Below, piece after piece: positions 26,570 to 33,543 of a stretch of DNA of 47,794 bases (the first letter of the stretch is position 1; each line of letters opens with the position of its first letter). The notes under the pieces are model-generated. The model saw only the letters and a list, made by a program, of their open reading frames with translations. It did no database searches and was not told where the DNA came from. Origin of the DNA: an uncultured Bacilli bacterium. Lineage in GTDB: Bacteria; Bacillota_I; Bacilli_A; RF39; UBA660. Made by a program: the position numbers and the translations under genes. The stretch lies in the NCBI GenBank assembly GCA_948629335.1, contig CAPHZB010000003.1, forward strand, positions 1 to 47,794, given 5' to 3'.

Positions 26570-26759
26570 TGGAACAAAGAATTTATATTTAATTATCTAG
26601 TTTGCTCATACACTTCTTAACTTACTAAATTATGGTAATATCCTAATTATTGGTTTAATGACAACAAAAAATGAAGTAAGCGATCTAATTAAAAAAGCAC
26701 TTACTTCAACATTCAAATCTCTTAATCTGAATCACAAAATTCAATTAAGATTACCTTAA
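26570..26759 (+). pseudogene. Possible decayed small gene
   Basis: An ATG at 26570 after GGTGGTT opens MEQRIYI and then stops. A shift of frame restores a readable line (HTLLNLLNYGNILIIGLMTTK and on to SLNLNHKIQLRLP) until a stop near 26759. TATAAT lies upstream near 26540. It looks like a frameshifted remnant of a gene I do not recognise; chance is possible in this AT-rich stretch. Confidence 0.25.
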
Positions 26760-26801
26760 TTATATACTATTTGTTGTTCTTTGAAATTACTATATTTTCA
26801 A

Positions 26802-26826
26802 AAAAAATGCAAAATTGCATCTTTTT
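26802..26826. terminator. Two-way terminator-like hairpin
   Basis: ATGCA (loop AAAT) TGCAT with A-run before and T-run after. Confidence 0.5.
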
Positions 26827-26941
26827 GTCGTGTGTTTAAAAAGAAGAAAAAATTTAAATTATATTTCTGTACACACCTTTTCCTCTTTTTTTATCTGATT
26901 TTTACATCTGTTACAAAATTTATTCTATTTTACTGATGAGA

Positions 26942-27124
26942 TTATATAAATTTTTTACTAATTTCCTCAGATTTTTCAATCATTTCTTTAACTTCTTTTT
27001 CATATTTCTTATTATTAATTAATACTTCTGATAACAATAAATAAGGAACATCCTTTGCATTTTCTTTAAAATATTCTAATAATTGTGGCACGACTATTTT
27101 AAAGAAATAATTAATAAAACTCAT
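26942..27124 (-). CDS. Small hypothetical protein
   Basis: A 60-residue reading frame (MSFINYFFKIVVPQLLEYF, then a charged helix ending SEEISKKFI). AAAGGAG runs directly into the ATG with no spacer, which is poor; a TTG at 27148 is the only earlier start. The composition looks protein-like (hydrophobic front, Lys/Glu helix). I do not recognise it. It begins just downstream of the 85-base repeat copy at 27131-27216, so it may be a remnant. Confidence 0.35.
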   Translation of the reverse strand: MSFINYFFKIVVPQLLEYFKENAKDVPYLLLSEVLINNKKYEKEVKEMIEKSEEISKKFI

Positions 27125-27130
27125 CTCCTT

Positions 27131-27216
27131 TCTAAATTTAGATAACAAATTATGTTAAGTCTAACATAAAATAAAAAAAGCACATTTCTGTACCAAAATT
27201 ATTATATTTTCTGCAA
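27131..27216 (-). repeat. 85-base repeat, copy A, at the 3' end of the HAM1 gene
   Basis: About three quarters of the bases match copy B at 28883-28968, including TCTAAATTTAGA, AACAAAT and the palindrome ATGTTAAGTCTAACAT, followed by an A-run. In both copies the minus-strand gene's stop codon lies at the same place (offset 71-72). It may be a shared terminator or a recombination site. Confidence 0.6.
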
Positions 27217-27825
27217 TTTTTTACTTTCATCAAGAAGATTTTCTTCAAGAAATTTAACGCACTCTTTATCAAAAACGTGTCCTAAACTTTTAAAATCTTC
27301 ATCTGTCATATCAGTATAAAATTTTTTTGAAACAGGATCTATAGTCATTACATCGAGAGGATTTCCACGGTGATTATTATTAGAAATTGTTGAAGATAAT
27401 ATAAAATTATCTTCACTTATTTCAGTAGTAAACATTCCATGTTCCGTTATTAAAGCGAGTCCTGTAACATAATAACCTGTAGTCTTTCCACCAATAGATT
27501 CTATTAATTTTGTGTAATATTCTATCATTTCATCATCTGATAAAACTTTACCATTAACTCTTCTTACAAATAATCCTGGTTGTTTATCACTAGGAATACC
27601 ATCTATAAAAAGTCCCGAATCACCAGCAATAGTAGGTATTTTCGTTTCTTCATAATATGCCTGGGCTTTTTTAATTGCGTTTTCTACTGCTGTTTTTCCA
27701 TCTTCTATGACATTAACTTTAATTCCAAGCTCTTTAGGTGTTATTATTTCAATTGGAATATTTTCTAGTCTTCTACGCATATTATAAACTTTTGAATTAT
27801 TATTTGTAGCATATAGTAATTTCAT
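27202..27825 (-). CDS. HAM1/RdgB-family non-canonical purine NTP pyrophosphatase
   Basis: A 207-residue enzyme that removes inosine, xanthosine and similar triphosphates from the nucleotide pool. Family marks: LLYATNNNSKVYNMRRRL at the N-terminus (normally ATxNxxK), GDSGLFIDGIPSDKQPGLFVRR in two parts (the catalytic loop), and the late SLGHVFDKE. It is divergent from housekeeping copies. GAAGG lies six bases upstream of the ATG. It overlaps the upstream YdcF-like gene by 26 bases, so they are cotranscribed. Its 3' end lies in one copy of the 85-base repeat. Confidence 0.85.
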   Translation of the reverse strand: MKLLYATNNNSKVYNMRRRLENIPIEIITPKELGIKVNVIEDGKTAVENAIKKAQAYYEETKIPTIAGDSGLFIDGIPSDKQPGLFVRRVNGKVLSDDEMIEYYTKLIESIGGKTTGYYVTGLALITEHGMFTTEISEDNFILSSTISNNNHRGNPLDVMTIDPVSKKFYTDMTDEDFKSLGHVFDKECVKFLEENLLDESKKLQKI

Positions 27826-28471
27826 TTAATACCTTCTTTCTTTCTTTATTTAAATTTCTAATTTCTAAATCATAAATTTTATTTTCTTTTGCGTATTTCA
27901 CTAATAAATGTGCTTCATAAGTTGCAAGACTTCTTCCAGAATTCCATGAATTATCCGATAAAAACCAATTGTCTCTATCAGAAAAACCATCTTTTGAAGG
28001 AATCATTGTAACTGAAATATTTGGATAATTTTTCTTTAATATTGCATAACATCTTTTCAAATGAAATTCACTTGTAATAATAGATATATGATTAATATTG
28101 TTTGGTAATAATTTCATAGCATTTTCTATATTTTCAAAAGTATTATTAGAAGTATCATCTATTAATATATCATCTTCATTTACATTTAGTAATAATGCTA
28201 ATTCTTTCATTTTTATTGCTTCTGGTATTGTAGAATTATCTTGATTACTAACTCCATTTGCTCCACCCATAAATATTATTTTTTTTATTCTACCTTTTTT
28301 ATAAGCCTCTACAGAAGTATTTACTCTTTCATTTATTAGCATACTATTTCCAAAAACAAAACCATATTCTGAAGATAATCCGTCATCTTCTATATCCGAA
28401 TAAACAATATTATCAATTTGTTCATCTATTAAATTTTCATCATTAATTTGGGATAGTTTAATTTCTTCCAT
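27800..28471 (-). CDS. YdcF/SanA-like (DUF218) protein
   Basis: A 223-residue protein with the DUF218 Rossmann-like core: GNSMLINERVNTSVEAYKKG, KIIFMGGANG, then DTSNNTFENIENAMKLL and the ISIITSEFHLKRC segment with the typical EFH. Members act on cell-envelope or bind SAM-like ligands; the role here is unknown. There is no membrane anchor, unlike SanA. GGAGCG lies eight bases before the ATG. It is the first gene of a two-gene unit with the HAM1 gene. Confidence 0.82.
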   Translation of the reverse strand: MEEIKLSQINDENLIDEQIDNIVYSDIEDDGLSSEYGFVFGNSMLINERVNTSVEAYKKGRIKKIIFMGGANGVSNQDNSTIPEAIKMKELALLLNVNEDDILIDDTSNNTFENIENAMKLLPNNINHISIITSEFHLKRCYAILKKNYPNISVTMIPSKDGFSDRDNWFLSDNSWNSGRSLATYEAHLLVKYAKENKIYDLEIRNLNKERKKVLNEITICYK

Positions 28472-28954
28472 AAATCGCTCCTTCTAATTAATTAAACGTA
28501 TATAATCATTTATTTTCATTCAATACTTTTTCAACTTCGTTAATTAGCTGTTCTTTATTTGGAATATAATAAGTATAAGTTGATGTAAATACATTATTAG
28601 ATAATCCACCTAAAGCATATCAAAGTATAATACCTATTGGCTTGTTATTAAATTCATCATTAATTTCTTCAATTATTTGTATATTACTTTTCTCTAGCAT
28701 AAATATTGATTCCTCTCTAATTAAGCATACATATCCGCCCAATCTGTAATTTAAATAACTGTTACTACAATTTTATCATATTTTAAACATTTATTGATAG
28801 TAATGTTAGGTTTTCTTTATCAAGGTTTGATCCTTTTTTGTTAGGAATTATTTGTAGTAAACTATTATTTTGATTTAATTCTTCTAAATTTAGACAACAA
28901 ATGATGTTAAACTTAACATAAAACAAAAAAGAGAAATTTCTTGCTCAAAAATAT
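28472..28954. other. Gap of 483 bases between the YdcF-like and kinase-transglutaminase genes
   Basis: Holds the broken short gene (28506-28700) and repeat copy B (28883-28968). Between them (28701-28882) I see nothing beyond AT-rich sequence. Confidence 0.5.
28506..28700 (-). pseudogene. Short gene with an in-frame stop
   Basis: From an ATG at 28700 (AGAGG upstream) a 64-codon frame runs to a TGA at 28506, broken once by TGA at 28620-28622 (codon 27). The two halves read MLEKSNIQIIEEINDEF... and YALGGLSNNVFTSTYTYY, both protein-like. Since TGA is a stop elsewhere in the window, a nonsense mutation is the simplest reading. No family recognised. Confidence 0.5.
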
Positions 28955-28968
28955 TTATATTTTTTTCT
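28883..28968 (-). repeat. 85-base repeat, copy B, at the 3' end of the kinase-transglutaminase gene
   Basis: Matches copy A (27131-27216). The central palindrome is ATGTTAAACTTAACAT; compared with copy A the loop and neighbouring bases differ but the stem is kept. The minus-strand gene's TAA (28955-28957) lies inside it. Confidence 0.6.
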
Positions 28969-30409
28969 GTGATTCATAGGTTGAAATAGGTGCAAAAGTA
29001 TTTACATATTGATTAAATTGTTTAAAAGTTAATCCATCTGGGATACTGGGTATTTCCACCAATTCTCTAATATCATTTTCATCATGTCTATCTATCTCAG
29101 CATTAATAGCATCTTCTGGTGAACCATATTTATGAATGCCTCTTTTTTTAGAATTAGCGTGTTCAAAATGATACCAATTATCTTGATAACGAAATAATAC
29201 AAAACAATGCATTCTAACATCCTTATCAAAATTTTCTTCTGTTTCATATCTTCTATAACAATATAACCTATTTTCCAAACCTATATTATCAAAGAAAAAT
29301 TTTATTAATTTTGCTTGCTCAATACATGTACCAATGCCAGTTTTAATTATCTCATCAATTGAACTAATTTTGTAATTTTCCCTAAATCCTTTAAGATTAT
29401 TCAAATGTTTTTCACCAAATTTGTCTATCCAACCATATTCAATATTTATATTCATATAATCCATTAATTGTGAATCATTCTTTAAATCTTCAAAATGTAA
29501 TTCATCTTTTAATACTACTATTTTTGTTGCACGAATCACATCATCTTTTAATTCTTTAGATTTAGGGTATTCAACAAGCTGTTCTAAAAAATATACCATA
29601 TCGTAAATAGCCAATCTTTGTGCGAGATAATGAATTTCGACTAATTCAGGATAGTATTTTTGAACATATAATTTTATATTTGCATAATCACTTGCATCTG
29701 TATAGTTTTCTGTTTCCTTACTAGCAAATTTCCATGGTTTTCTAACCATTCTATAAAAAATATCTAATTCAAAATCTTTAGGAGCATACATTGATCTTTC
29801 AAAATCAATCAATTTTATTTTTCCATTATTATAGAAAATATTATCAAAATGTAAATCATTATGAATTAAAACAAAGTCTTTGCTTTCTAAATACTTCTTA
29901 TATTTTGAATATGCATGATCAATAAGATGTTGCTCTTCTTCATTAAAAATGTCAAGTTTTTGGGCTTTAGAATATAACATGGTAAACTGAGTTTTTAAAT
30001 AATTAATCCAATCGTATTTTTCACCTTTATTTAAATGAATTTGCTTAAGTGCAGTACATAATTGTCTTATTATTTCCTCTCTTTGTTCTTCAGAAAGTGT
30101 ATGCCAAGTATTATATAAAGAAATACCATTCACTTTTTCTAAAATTTCATAATAATATGGGATTTCTCTCTTATCTGTACTAGCATAATATAATTTTGGA
30201 ATCAGAGTGTTATCTATATTTGAATTATAAAAATTAATTTCTTTTTGAAAATTCTTTTCATTATTTAAATTAGTACATATCTTAAGGATAAATGAATCAT
30301 TTATATTATAAACTGTATTTGTAAATCCAACATTTATTTTTGAGATAATTGGATTTTCTCCAAATATTTCTTTATTATTATTTATAATTGAATTGATGAT
30401 TCTTTGCAT
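28955..30409 (-). CDS. Fusion of an APH-type phosphotransferase and a transglutaminase-like domain
   Basis: A 484-residue protein. The N-terminal half is an aminoglycoside/choline-kinase fold: IHNDLHFDNIF (catalytic D and N, 183-190) and IDFERS (metal-binding D202). The C-terminal part (from about residue 350) is transglutaminase-like: TGIGTCIEQAKL with C362, MHCFVLF with H401, and an acid near E416 in HFEHAN. So a small-molecule kinase is joined to a papain-like hydrolase. APH-fold enzymes can phosphorylate drugs, sugars or choline; no resistance phenotype can be claimed. The ATG at 30409 has AGAGGT six bases upstream. It is single, in the accessory zone. Confidence 0.8.
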   Translation of the reverse strand: MQRIINSIINNNKEIFGENPIISKINVGFTNTVYNINDSFILKICTNLNNEKNFQKEINFYNSNIDNTLIPKLYYASTDKREIPYYYEILEKVNGISLYNTWHTLSEEQREEIIRQLCTALKQIHLNKGEKYDWINYLKTQFTMLYSKAQKLDIFNEEEQHLIDHAYSKYKKYLESKDFVLIHNDLHFDNIFYNNGKIKLIDFERSMYAPKDFELDIFYRMVRKPWKFASKETENYTDASDYANIKLYVQKYYPELVEIHYLAQRLAIYDMVYFLEQLVEYPKSKELKDDVIRATKIVVLKDELHFEDLKNDSQLMDYMNINIEYGWIDKFGEKHLNNLKGFRENYKISSIDEIIKTGIGTCIEQAKLIKFFFDNIGLENRLYCYRRYETEENFDKDVRMHCFVLFRYQDNWYHFEHANSKKRGIHKYGSPEDAINAEIDRHDENDIRELVEIPSIPDGLTFKQFNQYVNTFAPISTYESQKKI

Positions 30410-30477
30410 AAACACACCTCTTATTAATATGATTTAATCATATCATTTCTTTATTGTTTTGTTAGGAATTACTGTAA

Positions 30478-30605
30478 TTAAAGTATCATTTTATTATATC
30501 TAATCAGCGTTTCTCTTAACCAATTATACACTCTTGCAGTAGAAGATATACTTACACATTCATTTACAGAATGACAATTATCAATTGTAGGGGCAAATGT
30601 ACATA
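30478..30605 (-). pseudogene. C-terminal remnant of an M20-family peptidase
   Basis: On the minus strand the frame reads TFAPTIDNCHSVNECVSISS and then ARVYNWLRETL before a TAA at 30478. This resembles the end of PepD/PepT-type dipeptidases, where a conserved glutamate-rich helix closes the protein with SPNE.V.I.S. The rest of the gene is missing, replaced by the transposase fragment. Confidence 0.45.
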
Positions 30606-31087
30606 TGTACTTTAGTTTGCTTTCTGCCAAGAGCATCTAATAGACTGGATAAGCAATGATAACTGAATTTAATATCAGCGTGCATTAGGCTTATATAGTT
30701 TTGTTTAATATATTCTTCTATATCTTTTAGGGGAGTAAAACCATTCACAATATGTATTACAGCGGTTAGATATATAGTATATGCATCTTTAGTATTAAAG
30801 TGATTTAGCAATTTATTTAAAGTGTTTTTTGAATTATTAAGTACAACTGCGTATTGTCCATATTCTAGTGTAGTTATATCTTCTGACATAATAAAATTGG
30901 TATTTGGGATAAACCCTTTATTTGGATTGATATATCCTAGTAGCTTTCCACTTTGTGTATTCCATTTTCCATCACTATCTTTTTTGTTGAAATGTTCATA
31001 TACATAATACTTGTTATGAATAAATTTAACTATAGTTCCCTTAGGTTTCATTTTTCTTATATTTTCTGGCACTGTGTACTTACCCAT
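30581..31087 (-). pseudogene. N-terminal fragment of an IS1634-like transposase
   Basis: A 168-residue frame (MGKYTVPENIRKMKPKGTIVK, KYYVYEHFNK, GYINPNKGFIPN, LLDALGRKQ) like the N-terminal part of a DDE transposase related to IS1634. The DDE catalytic core is absent and the frame runs directly into the M20 peptidase remnant. GAGGG lies five bases before the ATG at 31087. No terminal inverted repeats are seen. It is a decayed insertion; the family call rests on memory of the N-terminal pattern. Confidence 0.55.
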
Positions 31088-31157
31088 ATAAACCCTCACT
31101 ATCGCGTACCTACCGTATACATACATTTTAACAAAAAAATTTAAATTTTCAATAGGA

Positions 31158-31184
31158 AAAGCCTTTAAATAAAGGCTTTTTTTA
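31158..31184. terminator. Strong hairpin with T-run
   Basis: AAAAGCCTTT and AAAGGCTTTT pair perfectly around a four-base loop, T-run on the plus strand, A-run on the minus strand. It lies between the transposase and recombinase fragments. Confidence 0.7.
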
Positions 31185-31206
31185 ATTTCATGTTCTTTTC
31201 GTGTAC

Positions 31207-31620
31207 CTACATTTTTAAAAATTTGTGTTTTATATATAAATCAAATATTCTTTTAATAACTTCACTTTCAATATCATTGATAACTAGTTTTTTATCAACT
31301 TTATCATATCTGATAGGTGGGCGTACTACAAAATGCCCTTTCTTCATAGAACCAACCATATCAAATTTTATTCTTTCACTTGAACTTTCTAATTCTAATT
31401 GAGTAAGAATAGTAAGTATTCTAATGAAAAACCTACCATTAGCAGTATCTGTATTAATATTTTCACACATACTTTCTAAGTTCCAATTATTCTCTTCTAA
31501 ATTTTTGATAGAACGAGTAAGTCTATTTAACTTATAAACAATTATTATTTTGTTTATCTTTCTATCTTTCATATCTTGAATCATTTCTTGAAAAGTAGGT
31601 CGATTCATATTTTTTAGCAC
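31207..31620 (-). pseudogene. Fragment of a serine recombinase
   Basis: About 137 residues covering the middle of a resolvase/large serine recombinase: NMNRPTFQEMIQDMKDRKIN, IIVYKLNRLTRS, GRFFIRILTILTQLELE, SERIKFDMVGSMKKG, VVRPPIRYDK. The N-terminal part with the catalytic serine is missing (the frame is broken by a stop just upstream) and the C-terminal DNA-binding part is cut off after IFDLYI. It cannot be active. It lies 190 bases from tRNA-His and is probably the leftover integrase of an element that entered nearby. Confidence 0.75.
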
Positions 31621-31810
31621 TTATTCATACATCTTCATACACCTTATACATTTTATAATTCCTGTATGTAAATGTCAATACAAAAATGTAATCACGTAGT
31701 TTCAATATTCTTGCCTTTTGCTCATCCAAAATAAAGAGAAAAGTCCATAATAGCAAGTATTATGAACTTTTACTAAACTCTCACACAAAGGCGTCGAGTA
31801 AAATTCAATA

Positions 31811-31887
31811 TGGGGCGCTCTATGGGGATCGAACCCATGCATGCCTGAGTCACAGTCAGGTGTGTTAACCGCTTCACCAAGAACGCC
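31811..31887 (-). tRNA. tRNA-His (GTG)
   Basis: Minus-strand cloverleaf: extra G at -1 opposite C73, acceptor GCGTTCT with AGAGCGC, anticodon stem CCTGA/TCAGG with loop CTGTGAC giving anticodon GTG, T-arm GGGTTCGATCCCC, and an encoded CCA (31811-31813). The G-1:C73 pair is the identity mark for histidine tRNA. Confidence 0.97.
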
Positions 31888-32039
31888 ATTTCAATACATA
31901 CATATTTTAACAATTTCTAGACCATTTCGCAACCTTTTTTGTATATTTTATGTATCATTTTGAAAAAAATGCCTAATTTAGACAATTACCTATACACAAT
32001 TTAATCAATTCCATATTCTAAAATAGAGGAGGAAGAAAT

Positions 32040-32477
32040 ATGAATCAATACCAAAATGCATTAGAATACTATAATTATGTAAACAATAATTATAATCAAC
32101 CAACTTTTACAGAAGATGCTGATGCGAAAAAACTATATGATCCCTATCAAGGGTTTATAAGAGGAAATATGTTTCCTAATTTGTATAATGGATACAAGGT
32201 GAATGGACCTATAAATTTAGAGGCAAAAAATGAAAGAGAAGAAATGTTAATATATTTGGATGCTCTTTGTTTTGCAGCACATGATATCAGCTTATATTTA
32301 GACATTTATCCAAAAGATAAGGATATGATAGAGGCTTATGCGAATTATAGTACTGAAGCAAATAGAGCTATCAAAGAATATGAAAGAAAATACGGACCAC
32401 TAAATGTGAATAGTGAAGCAAATACCGTATATCCATGGGCATGGGATAATGGACCTTGGCCTTGGGAAAAAATGTAG
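32040..32477 (+). CDS. cotJB: Spore coat protein: CotJA-like and CotJB-like regions in one polypeptide
   Basis: A 145-residue protein. Residues 20-55 (DPYQGFIRGNMFPNLYNGYK) resemble CotJA; residues 65-145 (YLDALCFAAHDISLYLDIYP, EYERKYGP, YPWAWDNGPWPWE) are a typical CotJB with the tryptophan-rich end. In Bacillus these are two small proteins; here they are joined. They are part of the spore inner coat. GAGGAGG precedes the ATG. cotJC follows after 9 bases, so this is the cotJ operon, presumably transcribed by a sporulation sigma factor. Confidence 0.85.
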   Translation: MNQYQNALEYYNYVNNNYNQPTFTEDADAKKLYDPYQGFIRGNMFPNLYNGYKVNGPINLEAKNEREEMLIYLDALCFAAHDISLYLDIYPKDKDMIEAYANYSTEANRAIKEYERKYGPLNVNSEANTVYPWAWDNGPWPWEKM

Positions 32478-32486
32478 GAGGTTACT

Positions 32487-33059
32487 ATGTGGAAATATGA
32501 AAAAAAATTACAATATCCTGTAAATATAAAAAATAGGGATTTGACAATGGCGAAAGCTTTACTTGCACAATATGGAGGTCCGGATAGTGAGTTAGCAGCT
32601 TGTTTACGTTATATGAATCAAAGATATACAATGCCAGATGATAAAGGGAAAGCACTACTTTCAGATATTGCGACAGAAGAAATAGCCCATTTAGAAATTA
32701 TAGCTTCTATGATACATCAATTGATGCAAGGCGCTACAATTGCAGATTTAACAAAAGCTGGATTGGGTGGTCATTTTACAATGCATGACAGTGCTTTATT
32801 TCCAAATGATCCAAATGGAGTTCCATTTACAGCAGCCTATATTGAAGCCAGTGGAGATTTTATTGCTGATATAGAAAGTGATATGGCGGCGGAACAACGT
32901 GCTAGAGCAACGTATGAACATCTAATGGATATGACAAATGATAATGATGTTTTAGGACCGCTTTCATTTTTACGCCAAAGAGAAATTGTTCATTACCAAC
33001 GCTTTAAAGAATTACGAGATTATTACTTGAAAAATAAAATACAACGTATTGATAAATAG
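32487..33059 (+). CDS. cotJC: Spore coat protein CotJC, manganese-catalase family
   Basis: A 190-residue di-manganese catalase-like coat protein. Seen: YGGPDSELAACLRYMNQRY near residue 27, the metal ligands in ATEEIAHLEIIASMI, ASGDFIADIESDMAAEQRARATYEHL, and the late REIVHYQRF. The family can decompose hydrogen peroxide and protects the spore. AGGAGG lies six bases before the ATG. It is the last gene of the cotJ operon and a perfect hairpin terminator follows at 33065. Confidence 0.93.
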   Translation: MWKYEKKLQYPVNIKNRDLTMAKALLAQYGGPDSELAACLRYMNQRYTMPDDKGKALLSDIATEEIAHLEIIASMIHQLMQGATIADLTKAGLGGHFTMHDSALFPNDPNGVPFTAAYIEASGDFIADIESDMAAEQRARATYEHLMDMTNDNDVLGPLSFLRQREIVHYQRFKELRDYYLKNKIQRIDK

Positions 33060-33064
33060 TTCTG

Positions 33065-33091
33065 AAAACCAATTGTATAATTGGTTTTTTT
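33065..33091 (+). terminator. Terminator after cotJC
   Basis: AAAACCAATT and AATTGGTTTT form a perfect ten-base stem with loop GTAT and a T-run. Confidence 0.85.
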
Positions 33092-33117
33092 GTGCGAAAA
33101 TAAAACGAGGTGGTAGT

Positions 33118-33492
33118 ATGGATAGAAAATATTCGGTAGAGGAAATTAGTTATGCGATTAAAAAATCCTGGTGTAGGGAAACGTGTTATCCTAAATACCA
33201 AGATGCATGGGTAAAAGAAAATCCTTCTTATGGACAAGATGTAGTAACTTCTCTTCTTCTTTATGACTATTTTAAGGGAAATATAAAGAAGTGTTATATA
33301 GGGGATACTCCACATTATTTTAATATCATTGATAAAGAAATCATTGATTTAACGCAAGGACAATTCTTAGGAATCACTATTCCTTATGATAAATCAACCT
33401 ATAAAAAAAGAAGTGATTTATTGGAAAATAAGAATGTAAATGCGCGTTATCTTATTTTAAAAGATAGAGTAGAAAGCTGTTTAGAACGATAG
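33118..33492 (+). CDS. YunG-like protein
   Basis: A 124-residue protein resembling YunG of Bacillus: IKKSWCRETCYPKYQ, SYGQDVVTSLLLYDYFKGNI, HYFNIIDKEIIDLTQGQF. Function unknown in the family. The ATG at 33118 follows GAGGTGGT by a few bases; an in-frame start at 33049 lies inside cotJC and has no site. The gene starts right after the cotJ terminator and precedes yhfW-like by 50 bases on the same strand. Confidence 0.7.
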   Translation: MDRKYSVEEISYAIKKSWCRETCYPKYQDAWVKENPSYGQDVVTSLLLYDYFKGNIKKCYIGDTPHYFNIIDKEIIDLTQGQFLGITIPYDKSTYKKRSDLLENKNVNARYLILKDRVESCLER

Positions 33493-33543
33493 CCTTTTTT
33501 GTTTTAAATCATAAATTTGTATCATAATAAAAAAGGTGATACT

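Larger units (their letters stand above)
26409..26941. other. Gene-free region of 533 bases
   Basis: Contains a decayed frame at 26570-26759, a hairpin at 26673-26707 (GAAGTAAG with CTTACTTC) and a terminator-like hairpin at 26802-26826. Otherwise AT-rich with no supported gene. Confidence 0.5.

Noticed and set aside
28500..28710. UGA read as tryptophan (code 4)
   Set aside because: uvrB and other intact genes end in TGA, and tryptophans are TGG throughout.
31600..31900. Attachment site at tRNA-His
   Set aside because: I saw no second copy of the tRNA 3' end on the far side of the accessory zone, so no att pair can be named.
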